Below, one piece after another: positions 7,625-13,262 of a stretch of DNA of 13,262 nucleotides. Each line of letters starts with the position of its first letter. Position 1 is the first letter of the stretch. Both the position numbers and the translations under genes were made by a program. The notes beneath the pieces were generated by a model, which was not told where the DNA came from, did not search any database, and saw only the letters and a program-made list of their open reading frames with translations. The stretch covers positions 1 to 13,262 of the forward strand of contig JAODNS010000183.1 of NCBI GenBank assembly GCA_025465145.1, given 5' to 3'. The DNA comes from Frankiales bacterium. GTDB lineage: Bacteria; Actinomycetota; Actinomycetes; Mycobacteriales; SCTD01.

Positions 7625-7630
7625 GACAAT
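7625..7630 (+). promoter_or_regulatory. Possible -10 hexamer of the EAL gene
   Basis: GACAAT lies exactly 7 bases before the ATG at 7638, the same distance as the TANNNT hexamers of miaB and dapF, and keeps the important A2 and T6 but not T1. An AGGA lies only 1 base before the ATG, too close for a normal ribosome-binding site. Taken alone this is weak; it gains from the shared pattern. Confidence 0.35.
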
Positions 7631-7637
7631 CCAGGAC

Positions 7638-8456
7638 ATGACGGCTTCCACGCTCCGCGCGTCCGACCTCGTCGCGCTGCACCAGGCGGCCAACGACGGC
7701 AGCCTCGAGCTGCTGTACCAGCCCGAGATCGACCTGCAGACCGGGGCGATCGTCGCCATGGAGGCGCTGCTGCGCTGGCACCACGGCGAGGGCGGCCTGC
7801 GCACGCCGGCGGAGTTCCTCGACCTGGCCGAGCACTCCGGCGACATGCGCTCCATCAGCGGCTGGGTCATCGAGGAGGCGGCAGCCGAGGCCGCCCGCTG
7901 GCAGGGCATCGGCGGGTCGATGCGCCAGCTGTTCGTCAACGTGAGCGCGTCGCAGCTGGCGTCGCCCGGCTTTGCCGAGGTGCTCGTCGAGGCGATGGCG
8001 CGGTACGAGCTGCCGGCCGGCGCGCTCGGCATCGAGATCACCGAGGGCGCCATCACCATGCTGGGCGGCCGCGCACTGCCCCTGCTCGCCGAGCTGCGCT
8101 CCGCGGGCGTCGTCCTCGCCGTCGACGACTTCGGCACCTGGTACTCCACGCTCGGCGCACTCGAGGAGCTGCCGATCCACGCGGTCAAGCTCGACCAGCG
8201 GTACGTCCGCGGCGTCGGCGGCGACCTCGACGAGGACACCATCGTCGCCAGCGTCATCGCGCTGGCGCACGCGCGCGGGCTGTACGTCGTCGCCGAGGGC
8301 GTCGAGTCCTGGGCGGAGAGCGCTCGGCTGACCGAGCTCGGCTGCGATCGCGCGCACGGGTTCCTGTTCGCGAGCCCGCAGCGGGCCGACAAGGCGCGCT
8401 GGATGCTCAGCCAGGGCCAGGGCTGGTGCGTCGGGACGGTGCCGCCGCCCCGCTAG
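7638..8456 (+). CDS. Stand-alone EAL-domain protein, probable cyclic-di-GMP phosphodiesterase
   Basis: EAL enzymes hydrolyse cyclic-di-GMP to pGpG. The 272-residue product is little more than one EAL domain: no GGDEF, PAS or membrane segment is visible, so it is probably cytoplasmic. Most catalytic positions are kept: Glu42 (EALLRW), Asn101 (NVSASQL), Glu133 and Thr135 (EITE), Asp163-Asp164 (VDDFG), Lys184 (VKLD) and Glu220 (AEGVES). Two positions deviate. Loop 6 reads DDFGTWYS where DDFGTGYS is usual (Trp168), and the late QGY motif reads HGF (His240 for the usual Gln). Activity is therefore likely but not certain; it could have become a c-di-GMP sensor. The ATG at 7638 is preferred over the ATG at 7578, which lies in the miaA terminator hairpin. 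A c-di-GMP gene between miaA and dapF is unusual; no partner diguanylate cyclase is in the window. Confidence 0.9.
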   Translation: MTASTLRASDLVALHQAANDGSLELLYQPEIDLQTGAIVAMEALLRWHHGEGGLRTPAEFLDLAEHSGDMRSISGWVIEEAAAEAARWQGIGGSMRQLFVNVSASQLASPGFAEVLVEAMARYELPAGALGIEITEGAITMLGGRALPLLAELRSAGVVLAVDDFGTWYSTLGALEELPIHAVKLDQRYVRGVGGDLDEDTIVASVIALAHARGLYVVAEGVESWAESARLTELGCDRAHGFLFASPQRADKARWMLSQGQGWCVGTVPPPR

Positions 8457-8464
8457 CCCGTTCG

Positions 8465-8474
8465 GGTGATCACC
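8465..8474 (+). promoter_or_regulatory. 10-bp perfect palindrome upstream of paralog C
   Basis: GGTGATCACC reads the same on both strands and lies in the 108-base gap between the EAL gene and paralog C, about 90 bases before the start codon. It could be an operator half or nothing; a 10-base palindrome is not rare in GC-rich DNA. I see no other clear promoter element in this gap. Confidence 0.2.
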
Positions 8475-8564
8475 GTCCGCTGGCAGGAACACCCGTCTGC
8501 ACGTCGAACAGACCGGTAGCCGCGTCCTCTCCCAGCGTGGACGCACCTGCCGAGGGGTCCTCGC

Positions 8565-11351
8565 GTGCGCTTGTCCCGCCCTGTCCTGCTGATCGGCGCG
8601 GCGGTCACCGCGCTCGGCGTCGCCGTGCCGATGTCGGCCTCCGCAGCGTCCGCTCCGGCCCCTGCCACGACGCTGTATTTCCACAGCGCGAACGGCAGCT
8701 ACGCCGCGGACGTCGTCGCGTCGCCCAACACCCCCGGCACCGCGCCCCAGGGCGCGACCCTGAGCGCCGCCGGACCGCAGTATCCCGAGGGCTCGTACGC
8801 GAGCGCCACCACCTACGGCCTGGGCCTGCGCGGCACGGCCACCCTGCCGCTGTTCTCGATCCCCGTCACCGGAAGCGTCTCGACCGCGTGCTTCGACGTC
8901 TGGGCCTCCCCGGACGGCAGCGGCAACGTGCTCGGCACGGCCACGCTGGCGTTCTCGCTGGTGCGGCCCGGCCTGACCGCCGTTGCGCTGCCGCCGCTCG
9001 AGGCACCGATCGACGACGCGTTCGTCGCGCACATCGTCGGCCAGGTCGACGTCCCAGCCGGCACCGAGCTCCCCGCCGGCAGCACGCTTCAGGTGGCGGG
9101 CGCGTACTCGGACGACCCGACCGAGTTCTACTACGACTCGCCGGACAAGGCGTCGCGCGTGACGTTCAACTGCGCAGCCGTGGCTCCGAGCGAGAGCCCG
9201 AGCCCGGCGCCGACGAGCACGGGCAGCCCCGCTCCCGCCCCCGCACCCGGCCCGGGGGCGGTGAGCTTCACCAACTACACCCCGCCGCCCAGCATGGGTC
9301 AGTCGGCCGGTGAGCCGTCCCTCGGCGTCAACCCGAAGACGAACGCCGCGATCATGCAGGCCGGCTTCGACACCATGCGCGTGACGTTCGACGAGGCCTC
9401 GCCGGCCAACGCGACCTGGGCCCTGTCCGAGGGGCAGACCACCGCGCAGCTGGTCAGCCTCGACCCGATCGGCTACGTCGACCGGGTCACCGGCCGCGCC
9501 TTCGACAGCCAGCTCGTCGGCGCCTGCAGCCTCACCGAGTACTCCGATGACGACGGCCGCACCTGGACGCCCTCCCAGGGCTGCGGGCTCCCCGCCGGCG
9601 CCGACCACCAGACCCTCGGCGGCGGCCCCTTCGGCGCCGGCGTGACGGGCGCGACGTACTCCCGCGCCGTCTACTACTGCTCGCAGTCCGCCGCGACCGC
9701 GTTCTGCGCGCTGTCCCGCGACGGCGGCGTGACCTTCGGCGAGGGCACCCCGATCTACACCATCGCCGACTGCGGCGGCCTGCACGGCCACGTTCGCGTC
9801 GCCCCCGACGGCACCGCCTACGTCCCGAACAAGAGCTGCGGCGGCAAGGTCGGCATCGCCGTCCAGCAGGACGCCAACAACCTCACCCCGTGGGTGCTCC
9901 GCACCATCCCGGACAGCAGCCACAAGGCGCCCGGCAGCGACCCCTCGGTCGACGTCGACAAGGCCGGTCGCATGTACGTCGGGTACCGCGACGGCAACGG
10001 CCAGCCGCGGGTCGCCACGTCGCCCGACCGCGGCATCACCTGGACGCCGAGCACGAGGATCAGCGACCTGGTGCCCGGCGGCATCCGCAACATGCAGTTC
10101 TCGGAGGTCGTCGCCGGTGACGCCGGCCGCGCGGCGTTCGCCTTCGTCGGCACGCCCACCGCGGGCGACGACCAGAACATCAGCACCTTCACGGGTGCCT
10201 GGCACATGTACGTCGCGATGACCTACGACAGCGGCCAGACCTGGACCGTTGCCGACGCGACGCCCACCGACCCGGTGCAGCGCGGCTCCATCTGCACCGG
10301 CGGTACGACGTGCGGCGCCGACCGCAACCTGCTCGACTTCAACGACATCACGCTCGACAACAAGGGTCGCGTCCTCGTCGGCTACGCGGACGGCTGTACC
10401 GGTGCCTGCGTGAGCAATCCCGCGCAGAACAACCGCGCGGCGCTCGCGACCATCGCCCGCCAGTCCAGCGGCAAGACGCTGCTCGCGGCCTTCGACGGCG
10501 AGTTCGCCCCGGCGCCCGACGTGGTCACGACCACGACCTACACCGGTGCCACCTCCGCCCGCAGCGGGACCCCGCTCACCGTGTCCGCGGCCGTCACGCC
10601 GGCCGACGCGGCGGGGCAGGTGCGCTACACACTCGCCGGCCAGACGGTCACCGCGCCCGTCGGCAGCTCCGCCACCCTGCCGGCCGCACCCGGCACCCTG
10701 ACCGTCAGCTACCTGGGCAGCAAGGGCTTCGCCCCCTCCGGCACGAGCGCGGCCGTGACGACCTACGACGTCCGGCTGCAGCCGTCGCCGTCCAGCGCGA
10801 CGCCGGTCAGCGGCGCGACGACACCGGTCACCGTCACCGCCTACCGGACCGACACCAACGCGGTCGACAGCACCTGGACGGGCACCGCGACCCTGACGGC
10901 GAGCGACACGCACGCCAGCGGGCTCAGCTGCGCCGCCGCCGTCGCCGGCGTGGCCAGCTGCGGCAGCGTCGTCCTCGGCGACCTCGGTGGGCAGCTGCTC
11001 ACCGCGGCCTCCGACGGCGGCTACCTCAGTGGCACCGCGCCGGTCACCGTGCAGCCCACAGAGCTGCGCTTCGTGAACCCGCCGACCACGGCGAAGAGGG
11101 GCGCAGCCACGACGTACACGACCGCCCCGGTCGCCGGCGTCTCGGGGGCCCTGCTCGACGGGTACAGCTCGGTCCAGGCGCTCAGCACCAACGGCAAGGC
11201 GGACAGCGTCCCAGCGCCGCAGAGCTGCTCCGGCAGCACCTGCACCCTCACGGTCACGTTCGGCAAGGGCGGCGGCAGCCGCACGATCACCGTGCAGGAC
11301 ACGAGCACGCCGAGCCGCAGCGCCTCGACGAGCACCAAGATCCAGGGCTGA
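8565..11351 (+). CDS. Secreted Asp-box beta-propeller protein with Ig-like domains (paralog C)
   Basis: This 928-residue predicted secreted protein is of unknown function. The GTG at 8565 has a GAGGGG Shine-Dalgarno about 8 bases upstream and opens a clean signal peptide (MRLSRPVLLIGAAV, cut near SASA, residue 27). Residues 37-203 repeat the N-terminal domain of paralog A (LYFHSANGSYAADV, ACFDV, LPAGSTLQV, final Cys203). A Ser/Pro/Ala linker (205-232) leads to a propeller-like region at about 234-646, the close counterpart of paralog B, with Asp boxes SDDDGRTW 327-334, SRDGGVTF 384-391, SPDRGITW 486-493 and TYDSGQTW 553-560, and all ten B cysteines. Residues about 652-734 look like a bacterial Ig-like domain (Big_3_5 type, VSYLGSKGFAPSGTSA). 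Two further beta-rich, Ig-like segments fill about 735-830 and 831-928. There is no sortase signal or transmembrane tail, so it is probably released or held non-covalently. Confidence 0.88.
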   Translation: MRLSRPVLLIGAAVTALGVAVPMSASAASAPAPATTLYFHSANGSYAADVVASPNTPGTAPQGATLSAAGPQYPEGSYASATTYGLGLRGTATLPLFSIPVTGSVSTACFDVWASPDGSGNVLGTATLAFSLVRPGLTAVALPPLEAPIDDAFVAHIVGQVDVPAGTELPAGSTLQVAGAYSDDPTEFYYDSPDKASRVTFNCAAVAPSESPSPAPTSTGSPAPAPAPGPGAVSFTNYTPPPSMGQSAGEPSLGVNPKTNAAIMQAGFDTMRVTFDEASPANATWALSEGQTTAQLVSLDPIGYVDRVTGRAFDSQLVGACSLTEYSDDDGRTWTPSQGCGLPAGADHQTLGGGPFGAGVTGATYSRAVYYCSQSAATAFCALSRDGGVTFGEGTPIYTIADCGGLHGHVRVAPDGTAYVPNKSCGGKVGIAVQQDANNLTPWVLRTIPDSSHKAPGSDPSVDVDKAGRMYVGYRDGNGQPRVATSPDRGITWTPSTRISDLVPGGIRNMQFSEVVAGDAGRAAFAFVGTPTAGDDQNISTFTGAWHMYVAMTYDSGQTWTVADATPTDPVQRGSICTGGTTCGADRNLLDFNDITLDNKGRVLVGYADGCTGACVSNPAQNNRAALATIARQSSGKTLLAAFDGEFAPAPDVVTTTTYTGATSARSGTPLTVSAAVTPADAAGQVRYTLAGQTVTAPVGSSATLPAAPGTLTVSYLGSKGFAPSGTSAAVTTYDVRLQPSPSSATPVSGATTPVTVTAYRTDTNAVDSTWTGTATLTASDTHASGLSCAAAVAGVASCGSVVLGDLGGQLLTAASDGGYLSGTAPVTVQPTELRFVNPPTTAKRGAATTYTTAPVAGVSGALLDGYSSVQALSTNGKADSVPAPQSCSGSTCTLTVTFGKGGGSRTITVQDTSTPSRSASTSTKIQG

Positions 11352-11360
11352 CCGCAGCCG

Positions 11361-11366
11361 TACGCT
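11361..11366 (+). promoter_or_regulatory. Probable -10 hexamer of a leaderless dapF promoter
   Basis: TACGCT matches TANNNT and lies exactly 7 bases before the dapF GTG, in the 22-base gap after paralog C. No ribosome-binding site is present in that gap. The arrangement matches those of miaB and miaA. No -35 box is evident, and the upstream promoter region would lie inside the end of paralog C. Confidence 0.5.
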
Positions 11367-11373
11367 CGACCGC

Positions 11374-12168
11374 GTGCGCTTCGTCAAGGGACACGGGACC
11401 GAGAACGACTTCGTCGTCCTGCCCGACCCCGACGGGCGCCTGGAGCTGCCCGACGACGCCGTGCGCCGGATCTGCGACCGCAGGTCCGGCCTCGGCGCCG
11501 ACGGCGTGCTGCGCGTCGTGCCGGCCGCGCTGGTCGAGGACGGCGCGCGGTACGCCGAGGAGGCCCGCTGGTTCATGGACTACCGCAACGCGGACGGCTC
11601 CATCGCGGAGATGTGCGGCAACGGGGTCCGCGTCTACGCGCGGTACCTCGTCGAGAGCGGCCTGTCGCGGCCCGGTCGGCTGCGGCTCGCCACCCGCGGC
11701 GGCGTGAAGGTCGTCGACGTCGAGCACGACGGCGATGTCGTGGTCGACATGGGCCTCGCCGTCGTGGGCGAGGACGTCCCGGTCGACGGCGAGAAGGCCA
11801 CGGCGGTCGACATGGGCAACCCGCACGCGGTGCTCGCGGTGCCGTCGGTCGAGGCGCTGGGGGTGCTCGGCCCGGACCGCAAGGACCTCAACGTGGAGTA
11901 CGTCGAGGAGGTCGGGCCGGCACACGTGCGGATGCGCGTGCACGAGCGCGGCGTGGGCGAGACCCGCTCCTGCGGCACCGGCGCGTGCGCCGCCGTCGTG
12001 GCGACGGTGCTGCGGACGGGCGACGAGCGGGACCGCCCGTACGCCGTGGACGTCCCGGGCGGACGGCTCACCGTCACCTGGCGCAGCGACGGGCACGTGC
12101 TGCTCGCCGGCCCGGCGGTCCTCGTCGCCTCCGGTGAGCTGTCGGCCGCGTGGTTGGAGCGCCCATGA
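11374..12168 (+). CDS. dapF: Diaminopimelate epimerase DapF
   Basis: DapF interconverts LL- and meso-diaminopimelate in the cytoplasm, the last step before lysine and the source of the peptidoglycan cross-linking residue. It is a PLP-independent two-cysteine racemase. The 264-residue product carries both catalytic cysteines, Cys81 in MCGNGVR and Cys200 in RSCGTGAC, plus the N-terminal KGHGTENDF motif, YRNADGS (70-76) and MGNPHAV (147-153). Length is normal for actinobacteria. The GTG at 11374 is right because conserved sequence begins immediately (RFVKGHGTENDF), with a -10-like hexamer 7 bases upstream. In many actinomycetes dapF directly follows miaA; here an EAL gene and paralog C lie between them. 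The TGA overlaps the ATG of the next gene. Confidence 0.97.
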   Translation: MRFVKGHGTENDFVVLPDPDGRLELPDDAVRRICDRRSGLGADGVLRVVPAALVEDGARYAEEARWFMDYRNADGSIAEMCGNGVRVYARYLVESGLSRPGRLRLATRGGVKVVDVEHDGDVVVDMGLAVVGEDVPVDGEKATAVDMGNPHAVLAVPSVEALGVLGPDRKDLNVEYVEEVGPAHVRMRVHERGVGETRSCGTGACAAVVATVLRTGDERDRPYAVDVPGGRLTVTWRSDGHVLLAGPAVLVASGELSAAWLERP

Positions 12169-12875
12169 CCCCTGAGCAGGCTGCGACGGCGCTGAAGAAG
12201 CCCATCGGCGACGGCGGGTTCGGCTTCATGACCGACCCGCTGACCCGGGAGGCCGGCAAGGCGCGCGGGCTGCGGGGACGTCCGCTGTACTTCCTCGGCC
12301 GCGGCGGCGCGCTCGGCGACGTGCCGGCGGAGGTCGTCGTGGCGGCCTTCGCGTTCTTCCCGCCCGCGGCCGTGACCAAGCACTGGACCGCCGGCCGCCA
12401 GGTGATGACGCCGCACGAGGGCGCGCTGCTGTACGCCGAGCAGTGCGCGGAGTGGGGCCGCCGGACGTACGGCGACCGGCCGGGGCTGGAGCGGTCACTG
12501 GAGCTGTTCGAGCGGGCCGCCGAGGCTGCGGACCCGTCCGGCCTGCCGCTGTTCGCCGGCTGGCGGCTGCTGCCGCGGGCGGACGACGTCCCCGGCCGGC
12601 TCGCCCAGGTCATGAACGTGCTGCGCGAGCACCGCGGCTCGCTGCACGCCTGCGCCGTCGCCGCCGTCGGACTCGGACCCCTGGAGGCCACCGTCGCCGG
12701 CGCCTACGGCGACGCGGGCGCGCAGTTCCTCGGCTGGCCCGCGCCGTACCCGGACCCGGCCCCGTACAAGGCCGACTGGCAGCGCGCCGAGGAGCTCACG
12801 TCCACGGCCGCCGCGCGGCCGTTCGCGGCCCTGACGCCGGACGAGCGGGCGGAGCTCGCCCGGCTCTGGTCCTGA
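12165..12875 (+). CDS. SCO6745-like conserved actinobacterial protein of unknown function
   Basis: The 236-residue protein resembles the family annotated in actinomycetes as SCO6745-like. No reaction is established as far as I know. Recognisable conserved stretches are YFLGRGGALGDV (42-53), the FPP...W region (65-74), PLFAGWR (128-134), the helix LREHRGSLHACAVAAVGL (153-170) and GWPAPYPDPAP (190-200). It is mostly helical with no signal peptide or membrane segment, so it is probably cytoplasmic. The ATG at 12165 overlaps the dapF stop as ATGA, with GGAG 5 bases upstream inside dapF, so the two are probably co-transcribed and translationally coupled. A TTG at 12150 is a less likely start. Coupling to dapF does not show a role in lysine or cell-wall synthesis. 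Confidence 0.85.
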   Translation: MTPEQAATALKKPIGDGGFGFMTDPLTREAGKARGLRGRPLYFLGRGGALGDVPAEVVVAAFAFFPPAAVTKHWTAGRQVMTPHEGALLYAEQCAEWGRRTYGDRPGLERSLELFERAAEAADPSGLPLFAGWRLLPRADDVPGRLAQVMNVLREHRGSLHACAVAAVGLGPLEATVAGAYGDAGAQFLGWPAPYPDPAPYKADWQRAEELTSTAAARPFAALTPDERAELARLWS

Positions 12876-12889
12876 CGCTCCGGCCAGAC

Positions 12890-12910
12890 TTCTGCCGCCG
12901 CCCGGCAGGA
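12890..12910 (+). terminator. Weak hairpin after the dapF operon
   Basis: CTGCCG and CGGCAG pair around a 5-base loop, extended by a G-U and a T-A pair. It starts 14 bases after the stop of the SCO6745-like gene and has no U-tract. It is the only candidate terminator in the 64-base gap. Confidence 0.35.
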
Positions 12911-12939
12911 CATCGCGCGACAAGTGCGAAAGTGGACAG

Positions 12940-13262
12940 GTGGACACTCCCTCCCGCCGCGTGCGGGCTCTCGCTCTTGTCGCTGGCGGCGCTCTCGCCA
13001 TCGTGCCGCTCGTCGGACTGACACCGATCGCGCCCGCCGCGCCTGCGCAGGCGTCGGTCGCAGCGCCGCTGCAGTGCCCGGCCGGCACCGCCGAGACGAC
13101 GAAGACCCCCGGGCAGCGGGCGCAGGAGCGCAAGGCCGCCGGCCCCGCCTTCGAGCAGCTGCTCGCGAGCGTCGACGCCGTGACCGCTGACCGCGCCACC
13201 GCCTGCCGGCCGCTCAAGCAGCCGGAGCCGTTCCGCGAGCTGTCGGCCATGGCCGCCGAGCG
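12940..13262 (+). CDS. 5' end of an exported protein of unknown function (partial)
   Basis: Only the first 107 codons are in the window. The N-terminus is a clear signal peptide: SRRVR, a hydrophobic core (ALALVAGGALAIVPLVGL) and an Ala/Pro-rich end probably cut after APAQA (residue 38). The mature part begins SVAAPLQCPAG, continues as a charged, probably helical stretch (RAQERKAAGPAFEQLLASVDAV) and has cysteines at 46 and 89 that could pair. I do not recognise the family from this piece, and it lacks the LYFHS domain of paralogs A and C. The start is either the GTG at 12940 (weak GGACAG just upstream) or the in-frame GTG at 12961, which would still leave a good signal peptide. The gene continues past the window end. 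Confidence 0.7.
   Translation, partial: MDTPSRRVRALALVAGGALAIVPLVGLTPIAPAAPAQASVAAPLQCPAGTAETTKTPGQRAQERKAAGPAFEQLLASVDAVTADRATACRPLKQPEPFRELSAMAAE

Noticed and set aside
7578..7637. An ATG at 7578 as the EAL gene start
   Set aside because: It lies within the hairpin following miaA and would add a 20-residue Gly/Pro-rich tail outside the EAL domain. The ATG at 7638 has a -10-like hexamer at leaderless spacing.
1826..11351. An integrated phage or transposon carrying the three exoprotein genes
   Set aside because: I see no integrase, transposase, terminal repeats, tRNA target or change in base composition, and miaA and the EAL gene lie between the paralogs.
6573..11576. A 1667-codon open frame on the minus strand
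   Set aside because: It runs antisense across miaA, the EAL gene and paralog C, and its translation is Arg/Ala/Gly-rich low-complexity sequence with no domain. This is a typical GC-bias shadow.

Overview
The window is very GC-rich DNA, with almost every third codon position G or C, many GTG starts, and only plus-strand genes. Its gene content (miaB, miaA and dapF near each other, a protein of the SCO6745 type, long Ser/Pro-linked exoproteins, an LAXTG wall-anchor signal) points to a free-living actinomycete (Actinomycetota). I cannot place it below phylum level.

Layout, left to right: (1) the 3' end of a small membrane-protein gene with an apparent frameshift; (2) miaB; (3) a 954-residue secreted, probably wall-anchored beta-propeller protein ('A'); (4) a 607-residue secreted beta-propeller protein with a Ser/Pro linker and a PPC-like domain ('B'), followed by a strong hairpin; (5) miaA, followed by a hairpin; (6) a stand-alone EAL-domain protein; (7) a 928-residue secreted beta-propeller protein with Ig-like domains ('C'); (8) dapF; (9) a SCO6745-like gene translationally coupled to dapF; (10) the 5' end of another exported protein. 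No stretch longer than about 110 bases lies between genes.

Two sets of genes are interleaved. The housekeeping set makes and modifies A37 of tRNA (MiaA adds the isopentenyl group, MiaB the methylthio group) and makes meso-diaminopimelate (DapF). Between these genes sit three exoproteins that are paralogs of one another. A and C share an N-terminal domain, B and C share a propeller with ten cysteines in matching positions, and all three share the last propeller blades. Their C-termini differ completely: an LAATG sortase signal in A, a PPC-like domain in B, Ig-like domains in C. This looks like a locally duplicated and domain-shuffled family of surface or secreted proteins. Their function is unknown and I see no sialidase active-site motif.

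The two sets also seem to be expressed differently. miaB, miaA and dapF each have a TANNNT hexamer 6-7 bases before the start codon, and the EAL gene has a weaker match at the same distance. This is the arrangement of leaderless transcripts. B and C instead have ordinary Shine-Dalgarno sequences. The long minus-strand open frames are GC-bias shadows and are not annotated.
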